A DNA stretch of 11,178 bases from DASZZV01 sp035544835. Its GTDB lineage: Bacteria; Acidobacteriota; Thermoanaerobaculia; Gp7-AA8. Below the pieces are notes generated by a model. That model ran no database searches. It saw only the letters and a program-made list of their open reading frames with translations, and had not been told where the DNA came from. The DNA lies in NCBI GenBank assembly GCA_035544835.1, contig DASZZV010000091.1:1-11178 (forward strand), in the 5' to 3' direction. This document shows, piece after piece, positions 1 through 7,079 of the stretch. The position numbers and the translations under genes are program-made. Each line of letters starts with the position of its first letter. Positions within the stretch are counted from its first letter, which is position 1.

Positions 1-71
1 TTTCCGGAGGACTTCGCATGCCCGTCAAGTATCTCAAGGCGTACCAGCGCATCTGGGTCGAAGGAATCAGA

Positions 72-599
72 ATGAGTACCAAAAGCCTCAGTTGGGCAAG
101 TGCAGGTCTCATCTGCGCGATCGTGACTGCGTGCAACGGCGGTTCATCCACGCCTGGCGACACTACAGCGATGGCTGGCGCGCGCTCCATCAAGGTGGAC
201 TTCGATGCCGCCCGCGCCGCCGTTCTAAACCGTGACAGCCTCTGGATCCGCTCTGTGCAGGCGAAGAACATCGACTCTCTCATGACTCTTTACGCGCCGG
301 ACGCGGAGTCGATGCAAGAGGGCGTGCCGGCGGTGAAGGGAACCGAAGCATTGCGGGCGATCTATGCTGGCTTCTTCAAGGCGATGCCCCGCGATTTCAA
401 CGTCAAGCTGAGGGGCGTTGACCTGTCCGACGATGGGACACTCGCCTACGACCGCGGCAGTTTCACGGCGACAGTGAACGGTCCGGGCGGCAAGCCGCTC
501 AAGGTGTCAGGTGATTATCTCAACGTCTGGAAGAAGATCGACGGACGGTGGGTGACGGTGGCAGAGATGAGCAACTCGTCACCTCCCCCGAAGCAGTAG
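72..599 (+). CDS. SnoaL-like / DUF4440 (NTF2-fold) lipoprotein
   Basis: A 175-residue protein when started at 72. Residues 1-21 form a lipoprotein signal: a short basic start, a hydrophobic stretch and the lipobox VTAC, with Cys21 as the lipidated residue. Asn follows it, so there is no Asp inner-membrane retention signal. From about residue 40 the pattern fits the DUF4440/SnoaL-like family: an alpha-helix with RDSLWIRSVQAKNIDSLMTL, then YAPDA, the KGTEALRAIYAGFF segment, and a C-terminal beta-sheet ending DYLNVWKKIDGRWVTVAEM. Such domains form a cone-shaped NTF2 fold; some are isomerases or hydrolases, many have no known activity, so no reaction is assigned. Start choice: AAGGA at 61-65 lies 6 nt before ATG 72 and gives a normal signal peptide. 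An in-frame ATG at 18 also has a good GGAGG (6-10) and would give 193 residues, but with a long n-region. The gene stops just before the tRNA fragment, so it may be the edge of an integrated segment. Confidence 0.85.
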   Translation: MSTKSLSWASAGLICAIVTACNGGSSTPGDTTAMAGARSIKVDFDAARAAVLNRDSLWIRSVQAKNIDSLMTLYAPDAESMQEGVPAVKGTEALRAIYAGFFKAMPRDFNVKLRGVDLSDDGTLAYDRGSFTATVNGPGGKPLKVSGDYLNVWKKIDGRWVTVAEMSNSSPPPKQ

Positions 600-627
600 T
601 GCTTTTCAGCGCGGCGAAGCCACGTCG

Positions 628-658
628 GGGGTCGCGGGTTCAAATCCCGCCGTCCCGA
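628..658 (+). pseudogene. Orphan 3' end of a tRNA (proline-type)
   Basis: The stretch folds as the 3' part of a tRNA. GGGTC (629-633) matches a variable loop; GCGGG (634-638), loop TTCAAAT (639-645) and CCCGC (646-650) make a perfect T-arm; CGTCCCG (651-657) is the 3' acceptor strand and A658 the discriminator. The matching 5' acceptor strand would be CGGGACG, and a tRNA starting with C plus a GGGTC variable loop is typical of tRNA-Pro. No 5' half exists: the 70 bases upstream are the end of the lipoprotein gene and contain no acceptor, D-arm or anticodon arm. No CCA is encoded. A bare tRNA 3' end followed by a terminator is the usual mark of an attachment site left by site-specific integration. 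The tRNA-Pro identity is inferred from the acceptor sequence. Confidence 0.75.
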
Positions 659-666
659 TATTGAAG

Positions 667-701
667 ACGCCATTGTCACTTACGACAGTGGCGTTTTTTT
701 T
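667..701 (+). terminator. Intrinsic terminator after the tRNA fragment
   Basis: ACGCCATTGTC (667-677) pairs with GACAGTGGCGT (684-694) across a six-base loop, giving an 11-bp stem with one G-U wobble, followed directly by a run of eight T residues (694-701). It lies 8 bases after the tRNA discriminator base, the normal place for a tRNA gene's terminator, and it would also end transcripts from the lipoprotein gene upstream. Confidence 0.9.
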
Positions 702-717
702 ATGTTTGCCACGCGAG

Positions 718-758
718 GCTGGCGGTTTGCGTTAGCGCGATCATTGAACACCGCCAGC
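718..758. repeat. 9-bp perfect inverted repeat, with an extra half copy at 824-831
   Basis: GCTGGCGGT (718-726) and ACCGCCAGC (750-758) are perfect inverted copies separated by 23 bases. The core CCGCCAGC occurs again at 824-831. This could be a stem-loop, a regulator site or the remains of a mobile element end. No transposase or target-site duplication is visible, so its role is unassigned. Apart from this and the repeat at 842-889, I see nothing coding between 702 and 889. Confidence 0.45.
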
Positions 759-841
759 ATCAGACAGCGAAGTAGCATCTGAGTCTTGAGCCCTCGGCAC
801 CGGCGCGCAGGGAAATGTGCCGCCCGCCAGCCGGTTGATCC

Positions 842-889
842 CTATAGAAATTTTTCCTTGATAGAAAATTTACTTGATAGAAAATTTAC
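842..889. repeat. AT-rich 16-bp tandem direct repeat, 2 exact copies plus 1 decayed
   Basis: The 16-mer TTGATAGAAAATTTAC is present exactly at 858-873 and again at 874-889. A degenerate copy (CTATAGAAATTTTTCC) sits immediately upstream at 842-857. The array then continues into TTGACA at 890-895, as if a fourth unit had started. It is strongly AT-rich in an otherwise GC-rich stretch. The period of 16 bases is about one and a half helical turns. It may be a binding array upstream of the deacetylase-susCD promoter or simple slippage; the sequence does not decide. Confidence 0.8.
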
Positions 890-918
890 TTGACAACTCG
901 AACCCGGGATCGTAATAC
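890..918 (+). promoter_or_regulatory. Candidate promoter for the deacetylase-susC-susD unit
   Basis: A perfect TTGACA (890-895) lies directly at the end of the AT-rich tandem repeat. TAATAC (913-918) stands 17 bases downstream as a weak -10; an alternative CGTAAT (911-916) has 15-base spacing. The predicted start near 925 leaves a leader of about 90 bases before the GTG at 1014. The -35 is strong but the -10 is poor, so an activator would be plausible. Confidence 0.4.
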
Positions 919-928
919 AGGATGTCTT

Positions 929-960
929 CCGAGCCGCCCACGCGATGTTGCTTGGCTCGG
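929..960 (+). other. Stem-loop in the leader of the deacetylase gene
   Basis: CCGAGCC (929-935) and GGCTCGG (954-960) form a perfect 7-bp GC-rich stem with an 18-base loop. It lies between the candidate promoter and the start codon and has no T-tract, so it is not an intrinsic terminator. It may stabilise the transcript or affect translation, or be chance in GC-rich DNA. Confidence 0.4.
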
Positions 961-1013
961 GCTCCGCGGTGTGAAATAGGCAGACTTACCTGACTTCCTC
1001 TTCAGGGAGGGTC

Positions 1014-1931
1014 GTGCTGCTGCTTCGTTCGTTCGCCCTGCTGCTATGTGGCCCGTTGTTGTCCGCCTTGCCGACCCACGTTGTCGGTCAGGCCGACACG
1101 TCGAGACATCCCGGTACTCCCGAGCAGGTATACTTGCTTATCCGCAGTGACGATGCCGGGATGAGTCACAGCGTGAACATGGCTCTCGAAAGACTCATCG
1201 ACACCGGGCTTCCCGTTTCGGTGTCGGTGATGTTTCCCACTCCCTGGTACCAGGAGACGGTGGAGATCCTCAAGCGCCATCCCGCGGTCGCTGTCGGCAT
1301 TCACCTCACGCTCAATTCGGAGTGGAAGAACTACCGTTGGGGGCCGGTGTTGGGCCGCGGTACGGTCCCGACGCTGGTGGATGCGGATGGATATTTCTTC
1401 CCATCCTCCGAGGCGCTTTACCAGAACCACCCTGATTTGAAGGAAGTCGAGAAGGAGCTGCGGGCGCAGATCCAACGGGCGCTCCGGTCCGGTCTCAAGA
1501 TCGATTACGTGGATTACCACATGGGGACAGCGGTTCGCTATCCCGAGTTCCGTGAGATCACGGAGCGCCTCGCAAAGGAATTTGGTTTCGGCATGTCGCA
1601 GTACTTCGGCGAAACGAGGAACGATTCCCAATATTCGGCGGCGCCGGCGAGCAAGGGCGACAGCCTGCTGGCGATGATCAATCGCCTGCACCCCCGCTTC
1701 AATCTGGTGGTCACGCACGTGGGGATAGACAACGCGGAGCTGGGTGCATTGCTGGACATGAACACGGACGGCGCCCTCCCCGATATGAGCAAGAATCGTC
1801 AGGGAGAACTGGATGCGATCACCTCACAGCGGTTCAGGGACGCCCTCAAGGCCCGCAACGTCCAACTCTTGACGTATCGCCAATTGATCGCCATACAAGG
1901 CCTGAAGTCCATGCGACGACCAGAAGGATGA
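1014..1931 (+). CDS. Exported ChbG/YdjC-family carbohydrate deacetylase
   Basis: A 305-residue protein. Residues 1-26 are a signal peptide (hydrophobic LLLRSFALLLCGPLLSALP, likely cleavage after VVGQA), so it acts outside the cytoplasm; an LLLC-G lipobox-like stretch is less likely to be used. The body matches the ChbG/HpnK (YdjC, PF04794) family: LIRSDDAGMSHSVN with Asp46-Asp47, VGIHLTLNSEW with His97, VDYHMG with His169, and VVTHVG with His235. In this family such Asp/His residues bind a divalent metal and remove acetyl groups from N-acetylated sugars such as diacetylchitobiose. Length is normal. GTG 1014 has AGGGAGG at 1004-1010, only 3 bases away, which is tight; no better start keeps the signal peptide. 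The susC gene follows within about 55 bases on the same strand, suggesting co-transcription and a role in processing the imported sugar. The exact substrate is unknown. Confidence 0.88.
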   Translation: MLLLRSFALLLCGPLLSALPTHVVGQADTSRHPGTPEQVYLLIRSDDAGMSHSVNMALERLIDTGLPVSVSVMFPTPWYQETVEILKRHPAVAVGIHLTLNSEWKNYRWGPVLGRGTVPTLVDADGYFFPSSEALYQNHPDLKEVEKELRAQIQRALRSGLKIDYVDYHMGTAVRYPEFREITERLAKEFGFGMSQYFGETRNDSQYSAAPASKGDSLLAMINRLHPRFNLVVTHVGIDNAELGALLDMNTDGALPDMSKNRQGELDAITSQRFRDALKARNVQLLTYRQLIAIQGLKSMRRPEG

Positions 1932-1944
1932 GAACGTACGTGCG

Positions 1945-1992
1945 TTACTTGGAGGAGTGCTCATGCAGTTACTCGGAGGATTGCTCATGGAG
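1945..1992 (+). repeat. 24-bp tandem duplication of the Shine-Dalgarno/start region before susC
   Basis: Bases 1945-1968 and 1969-1992 are consecutive copies of one 24-base unit, 21 of 24 identical. Mismatches are at unit positions 6, 13 and 22. Each unit carries TTACTYGGAGGA, then six bases, then ATG: ATG 1963 behind GGAGGA 1951-1956, and ATG 1987 behind GGAGGA 1975-1980. Because 24 is a multiple of three, both ATGs and the GTG at 1957 are in the same frame and open the susC reading frame. An ACGTACGT palindrome lies just upstream at 1934-1941. Confidence 0.9.
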
Positions 1993-4900
1993 AAAGTGCT
2001 AGGTACGCATTCATTCTTGGATACCCGTCCACGCTGGCTTCGCGCAGCGGGGATGAGTCTGCTGTTCGCGCTGACTCTGAGCGGAACGGCATTGGGCCAG
2101 CAATTAGCGGTCTCCGGAACCGTAACCTCCAGCGTCGGTGCTCCTCTTTCAGGAGTTCTGGTTCGTGTGCGGGGGACGGATACCCGCACGGTTACGAATG
2201 CGAACGGGAAATATTTCCTCAACGCTCCTGCCGACGCAGTTCTGACTTTTTCCTATGTCGGTCAGCGACCCGTTCAGACAACGGTTGCCGGACGCACGAC
2301 AATCGACGTCACCATGGCTCAGATTTCCTATCTGGAAGAGGTGGTGGTTACCGCTTACACGGAACAGCGGCGGGCGGATATCACCGGCGCCGTCGCTAGT
2401 GTCAACGTTGAAAGCGCTAACCGACAGTCGGGAGCGAGTGTACTCCAGCGGCTGGATGCCGCCGTCCCCGGCGTAACGGTTGCGGCAAGCGGCTCCCCTG
2501 GCTCGCGCAGCACAGTCAGGATCCGGGGCATCAGCTCCTTTCAGAACAACGATCCTCTTTATGTCGTCGACGGCACTCCGGTTCAGGACTCCTACCTCAA
2601 CTTTCTGAACCCCGAGGATATCGCGTCCGTCCAGGTCCTGAAGGATGCGTCGGCGGCGTCGATTTACGGGTCGCTAGCCGGCAATGGTGTGGTGCTGATC
2701 GAGACCACCAAGAAAGGACCACCGGGACCACCAAGAACCACCTTGCGGGTAAGAACTGGTGTCGCAACTCCGGTCCGCGGCTATGACGATTTTCTTATTA
2801 CGAACTCACTGGATTACTTCCAGGTCCTCAAGCAAAGCTACCTCAACGCCGGCTTGCCCGTCCCGGCCAGCACTCAGGGCATATACGGGGATCCCAATAA
2901 CCCTTCGGTTCCCAACTACACCTACGCGCCGCCTGACGCGATCATAAGCAAAAACGCGTTCGGCCAGATCATCGCTGTAGATCCGTCCAAGTATTCGTAT
3001 CCTAATAGTTTGATCATGCCCGGCAGCGCAGGCACCAACTGGTGGAAGGAAGTCTGGGGTTCGGCACCGGTCGCGGACTACAACCTGGACGTGCGGGGCG
3101 GCACCGAAGCGAACGCATATGCCGTCTCCTTCAATTACTTCGATCAGGGCGGCACGGCAAAATACAACGACTTCCGGAGGGGAAGCGTTCGCGTGAACAC
3201 CTCGTTTAACCGCTCCAAGCTGAACTTCGGCGAGAACATCGCGCTCTCTGTTGCTCGACATTACGGCGGAGTCCCAGACGATGACTCCGGCGAAAATGGC
3301 ATCCTCGGCAAAGACATCCTGTTGCAGCCCGTCATTTCGGTCTACGACATAAACGGTAATTTTGCCGGAGGGAGAGGCGTACCCGGCGTCAACAGCAGCA
3401 ATCCGCTCAAGAACGCTTTTGATGCGAAGGACAACATAAACAAAGACAACCAGGTCTTTGGAAACGTGTTTGCCGGGCTCGACCTCACACCACAGTTCTC
3501 ATTGAAAACCAGGCTCGGCTTCGACCTGCGTCAGAATTCATTCGCCGGGTATAGCGCCATCACCCCTCAGAACAACGAGGCGTCGTTTTCCAACTCGGTT
3601 TTTGAGAACAATTATCAATCTACGGATTGGACCTGGAGCAACACGGCGAGGTACGTAAAGACGCTTTCTAAACACAGCGTCGATCTGTTGGTCGGGCAGG
3701 CAGCCAACGCCGGCAATAACCGGTTTCTCAGTGGGTCGCTGGCTAATCTCCTGAGCACCGATCTGAAATCCAGGTATGTGCAGGACGCTCTCGGCGACCC
3801 CAGTACCAAGAACGTCTTCAGCAGTGGCGGCCGGAACGCTTTGATGTCGTTTTTTGGAAAAGCCGGCTACAACTATGCCGATAAATACGTCGCGAGCTTT
3901 ACGCTCAGAAAAGACGGTTCATCCAAATTCTCTCCGGGTCACCGTTGGGGAACCTTCCCGGCGTTCGGTCTGGGATGGCGAATCACCAACGAGCCGTTTC
4001 TGGCGAACAACAGAATTTTTTCGGACGTAATGCTCCGATATGGATTTGGCGTCACGGGAAATCAGAACATACCTTCAGGACGCATCGTCTCTCAATTTGG
4101 CGGCGATCGGGGAGATACCTTCTACGATATTTCGGGAAGCAACACCAGCATAGTGCCGGGGTTCCGGCAGGCGTCTTTGGGCAACCCGGACCTCAGATGG
4201 GAAGAAAACAAATCGACGAACATAGGTACCGATCTCGCGCTCTTCGATGGCAAGCTCAATGTCGTCGTGGATGTGTACAGCCGCGCGACGAATAACCTGC
4301 TCTTTGACCCGAGAACTCCGGCTACGGCGGGCGTAGCAGCCCCACCGATGGTCAATATCGGGAAGATGGAGAACCGAGGCTTCGATTTCTCCGTCGGTCA
4401 TCAAGGCTCGTGGTGGAACGCTACCTTCAACGGCAGCCACTACAAGAACAAGATCGCCTCGATCGACGGAGTCCAGGACTTTTTCTTTGGTCCGGACCTG
4501 ACCCGTTTTACACAATTGACGATCAACCAGGTTGGGCATCCGATCGGTTCTTTCTATGGCTACATAGCGGATGGATTCTTCAGAGACTCGGCCGACGTGG
4601 CGAGCCATGCAACGCAGGACGGAGCTGCACCCGGACGGCTCAAGTGGAGGGATGTCTGCTGCGGGCCGAACGGAAAGAGGGTCCCCGACGGGAAGATCGA
4701 CAATGCCGATCGGACCATCATCGGGAGTCCTCATCCGAACTTCACGGCTGGCCTGGATCTGGGAGCGCGGCGGGGAAATTGGGACGCTAGCGCGACCCTG
4801 TTTGGTTCGTACGGGAACAAGATCTATGAAAACCAAAAGGAATGGTACGTGTTCCGTGAATTTTCTTCGAATGTCCGAAAGGACTTGCTGACCAATTCGT

Positions 4901-5247
4901 GGACGCCCACGAACCTGAATGCGAAATACCCGCAGCTGGATGTGAACGACATCTACAGCAGTGCACCGAGCAGTTACTATGTCGAGGATGGATCGTACAC
5001 CAGGCTGCGCAATATGCAGATCGGTTATACGCTCCCTTCGACGGCGCGTTACCTGCCGGGCTCGAGAGTTTATCTTCAGGGAGAGAACCTGTTTACCATC
5101 ACCGGTTACGACGGTCTCGATCCGTCGTTGCCAGCAGCGAATGTCAACGGAGCGGCAGGGGACATCCGGGATCAGTACATGGGGGTTGACCGCGGCTCGT
5201 ACCCGAGCAACAGAGTCTTCAGCATCGGCATAGTCACCTCCTTCTAA
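1987..5247 (+). CDS. SusC/RagA-family TonB-dependent outer-membrane transporter
   Basis: A 1086-residue protein from ATG 1987, the normal size for SusC. Order: signal peptide (about 1-38, ending GTALGQ); carboxypeptidase-regulatory-like beta-sandwich, from VSGTVTSSVGAPLSGVLVRV to about 115, the N-terminal extension typical of SusC; a TonB-box-like EEVVVTAY (117-124); a plug domain with VLQRLDAAVPGVTV, STVRIRGISSF, NDPLYVVDGTPV and the closing SIYGSLAGNGVVLIETTKKG; then a 22-strand-type beta-barrel ending in NRVFSIGIVTSF with the usual C-terminal Phe. Barrel landmarks include SFTLRKDGSSKFSPGHRWG and DRTIIGSPHPNFTAGLDLG. With SusD it imports oligosaccharides or other large ligands using TonB energy. 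Start: ATG 1987 has GGAGGA 7 bases before it and gives the cleanest signal peptide; ATG 1963 and GTG 1957 are in-frame alternatives. Odd points: a CC pair at 891-892 and a GPPGPP linker after the plug. The susD start follows after 30 bases. Confidence 0.97.
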   Translation: MEKVLGTHSFLDTRPRWLRAAGMSLLFALTLSGTALGQQLAVSGTVTSSVGAPLSGVLVRVRGTDTRTVTNANGKYFLNAPADAVLTFSYVGQRPVQTTVAGRTTIDVTMAQISYLEEVVVTAYTEQRRADITGAVASVNVESANRQSGASVLQRLDAAVPGVTVAASGSPGSRSTVRIRGISSFQNNDPLYVVDGTPVQDSYLNFLNPEDIASVQVLKDASAASIYGSLAGNGVVLIETTKKGPPGPPRTTLRVRTGVATPVRGYDDFLITNSLDYFQVLKQSYLNAGLPVPASTQGIYGDPNNPSVPNYTYAPPDAIISKNAFGQIIAVDPSKYSYPNSLIMPGSAGTNWWKEVWGSAPVADYNLDVRGGTEANAYAVSFNYFDQGGTAKYNDFRRGSVRVNTSFNRSKLNFGENIALSVARHYGGVPDDDSGENGILGKDILLQPVISVYDINGNFAGGRGVPGVNSSNPLKNAFDAKDNINKDNQVFGNVFAGLDLTPQFSLKTRLGFDLRQNSFAGYSAITPQNNEASFSNSVFENNYQSTDWTWSNTARYVKTLSKHSVDLLVGQAANAGNNRFLSGSLANLLSTDLKSRYVQDALGDPSTKNVFSSGGRNALMSFFGKAGYNYADKYVASFTLRKDGSSKFSPGHRWGTFPAFGLGWRITNEPFLANNRIFSDVMLRYGFGVTGNQNIPSGRIVSQFGGDRGDTFYDISGSNTSIVPGFRQASLGNPDLRWEENKSTNIGTDLALFDGKLNVVVDVYSRATNNLLFDPRTPATAGVAAPPMVNIGKMENRGFDFSVGHQGSWWNATFNGSHYKNKIASIDGVQDFFFGPDLTRFTQLTINQVGHPIGSFYGYIADGFFRDSADVASHATQDGAAPGRLKWRDVCCGPNGKRVPDGKIDNADRTIIGSPHPNFTAGLDLGARRGNWDASATLFGSYGNKIYENQKEWYVFREFSSNVRKDLLTNSWTPTNLNAKYPQLDVNDIYSSAPSSYYVEDGSYTRLRNMQIGYTLPSTARYLPGSRVYLQGENLFTITGYDGLDPSLPAANVNGAAGDIRDQYMGVDRGSYPSNRVFSIGIVTSF

Positions 5248-5277
5248 CGAACCGGCCTTTTCAAGGAAGAAGCAACG

Positions 5278-7065
5278 ATGAAAACAGCATTAAAAAGCCC
5301 TCTGCTCCGCGGCACGGCGTTAGTGATTCTTGCTACAGCGATGGCGTATGGCTGCAAGGATTTCCTCAGTGCCGCGTCCGAGCCACAAGGGGCGTTGGAC
5401 GCAAAGACGCTCGCGAATCGCATCGGCGTCGAGGGATCGCTCATTGCGGCGTATCGAGCGCTGGACTGCATGGGTTCAACCTTTGGCAACTGGGGATGCG
5501 CGGCCAGCAACTGGGTATTCGGTAGCGTGGCGAGCGATGATTCTTACAAGGGATCTGACGGCCTCGACCAGCCCCCCATCAATGACATCGAGGGGTATCA
5601 CTGGGGCACTCCTGCCGCTGCCACCTACTTGAATGTCAAGTGGCGACAAGTCTACGAAGGGGTGGTCCGAAGCAATTCGACGCTCCGCCTGCTCAAGAAA
5701 GTACTGGCGTCGAGCCCGACGGAATTTTCCGCTGCGGACGCCAAGAGCATCGAGGGAGAAGCCATATTCCTCAGGGCGCACTACCACTTCGAAGCATGGC
5801 GCATGTGGGGGAACATTCCCTATTACCGCGAAGACGACGCAGATTTTCGTAAGCCGAATATCGACAGCGCCCTGGTTGCCACTGAGCTCCTGAAGGACCT
5901 CGACGCGGCAATCAAGTTGCTCCCGGCCACTCCACGCAACAGGCAAGTGGGACGAGCGACCCAGTGGACGGCCAAGGCTTACAAAGGACGCGTTGAGCTC
6001 TACGCCCACCAATACGCGAACGCCTTAGCGACATTTAAGGACGTCACGAACAACGGGCCTTACGCGCTCGAAACAAGCTTTGATCGCGTCTGGAGTGCTT
6101 ATCAGGACGCGTCGAACGGACCGGAGACCATATTCGCGTTTCAGGCGTCTGCCAACGACGGAGAGCCGGGTGCAGCTAATGCCAACTGGGGCGAGCGCCT
6201 GAATTTCCCGTATGCCCCGAGCCACTTCCAGTGCTGTGGCTTCAACCAACCGACCCAGAACCTGGTCAACGTCTTCCAGGTCGACGCCGCTGGGCTACCG
6301 CGGTCTTTGTCTGCGCCCGGCAGCTGGAACGCGTCGAATGCCGACTTCGTAGCGGGAAATATGACGCCCGTAGATCCGCGGCTGGACTGGACCGTTGGTC
6401 GGGATGGGGTACCCTTCAAGGACTGGGGACCCTATAGCGTAACGTGGGTGAGGGACGTGCCAAACGGAGGTCCCTACATGCCCAAGAAAACCATCCATGA
6501 AAAGGGCAGTGGAGCCGAGACCACCGTCGGTTGGCAGCCGCAGCAACAGAGTTCCATCAACATGCATCTGTTCCGGTATGCCGACCTGCTGTTGATGCTG
6601 GCGGAGGCGGAGGTTGAAACCAGTGATCTGGCAGGCGCGCGGGCGATCGTGAATCAGATCAGAGCGCGCGCAGCAGTTAGCGCCCAAGGTCCGGGAACCG
6701 ATCGCGCCAGTATGGCGGTGCCGATCAACGATTCGAGGATTACCTGGGCAAAGTACGACGTTCGCCCGTACCCGTCGTTTCCAGATCAGACCTATGCCCG
6801 TGAGGCGGTTCGAACTGAGCGCAGGCTCGAGCTGGCGATAGAGGGGCAGCGCTTCTTTGATGTGCGCCGCTGGGGCATAACCGCTCCCGTGATCAATGGA
6901 TACCTTACCAGCATTGGAGGCGGAGCCGAGAACACCAGAAGACTCTACCTGAAAGCTGCCGAACCAATCACGGCTCGCCATCGGTGGTATGCTATCCCAA
7001 ACCTTCAGATCGAATTGAGCAAGGTGGGTGGCCAGGACATGCTGAAGCAGAATACTGGCTGGTAA
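5278..7065 (+). CDS. SusD/RagB-family surface glycan-binding lipoprotein
   Basis: A 595-residue partner of the upstream SusC; it forms the lid over the barrel and binds the ligand at the cell surface. Residues 1-25 are a lipoprotein signal with the lipobox AYGC and Cys26, followed by KDFL, the classic SusD start. The N-terminal SusD-like domain has the TPR-type helices, with GEAIFLRAHYHFEAWRMWGN and PYY at about 160-183, then ATQWTAKAYKGRVELYAHQYANAL. The C-terminal RagB/SusD domain has HLFRYADLLLMLAEAEVE and RTERRLELAIEGQRFFDVRRWG (512-533), both strongly diagnostic. ATG 5278 has AAGGAAGA at 5263-5270, a good ribosome binding site, and the gap to susC is 30 bases, so the two are almost surely co-translated from one message. 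Odd point: a vicinal Cys319-Cys320 in SHFQCCGFNQP, mirrored by a CC pair in SusC. The ligand cannot be read from sequence. Confidence 0.97.
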   Translation: MKTALKSPLLRGTALVILATAMAYGCKDFLSAASEPQGALDAKTLANRIGVEGSLIAAYRALDCMGSTFGNWGCAASNWVFGSVASDDSYKGSDGLDQPPINDIEGYHWGTPAAATYLNVKWRQVYEGVVRSNSTLRLLKKVLASSPTEFSAADAKSIEGEAIFLRAHYHFEAWRMWGNIPYYREDDADFRKPNIDSALVATELLKDLDAAIKLLPATPRNRQVGRATQWTAKAYKGRVELYAHQYANALATFKDVTNNGPYALETSFDRVWSAYQDASNGPETIFAFQASANDGEPGAANANWGERLNFPYAPSHFQCCGFNQPTQNLVNVFQVDAAGLPRSLSAPGSWNASNADFVAGNMTPVDPRLDWTVGRDGVPFKDWGPYSVTWVRDVPNGGPYMPKKTIHEKGSGAETTVGWQPQQQSSINMHLFRYADLLLMLAEAEVETSDLAGARAIVNQIRARAAVSAQGPGTDRASMAVPINDSRITWAKYDVRPYPSFPDQTYAREAVRTERRLELAIEGQRFFDVRRWGITAPVINGYLTSIGGGAENTRRLYLKAAEPITARHRWYAIPNLQIELSKVGGQDMLKQNTGW

Positions 7066-7079
7066 GCAGCTGCACTAAG

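Noticed and set aside
842..895. CRISPR array
   Set aside because: The units are 16 bases with no spacers between them, so it is a plain tandem repeat.
893..912. Minus-strand resemblance to a tRNA T-loop (CCCGGGTTCGAGT)
   Set aside because: The 3' side of the T-stem and the acceptor strand are absent and no anticodon arm can be found, so one GGTTCGA-like word is likely chance.
600..1013. Insertion-sequence remnant in the gene-free gap
   Set aside because: Inverted repeats exist but there is no transposase fragment and no target duplication that I can identify.
1044..1718. Long minus-strand open frame (224 codons) opposite the deacetylase gene
   Set aside because: It is antisense to a gene with clear family motifs and a signal peptide, and its own translation is rich in Arg/His with no domain pattern. 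High GC produces such shadows.
1934..1941. ACGTACGT palindrome before susC
   Set aside because: A self-complementary 8-mer is common by chance and has no partner site; noted only with the duplicated start region.
4075..4836. 253-codon minus-strand frame inside susC, and a similar 228-codon one inside susD (6295-6981)
   Set aside because: Both lie fully within diagnostic SusC and SusD sequence and show low-complexity, Arg-rich translations without recognisable motifs.
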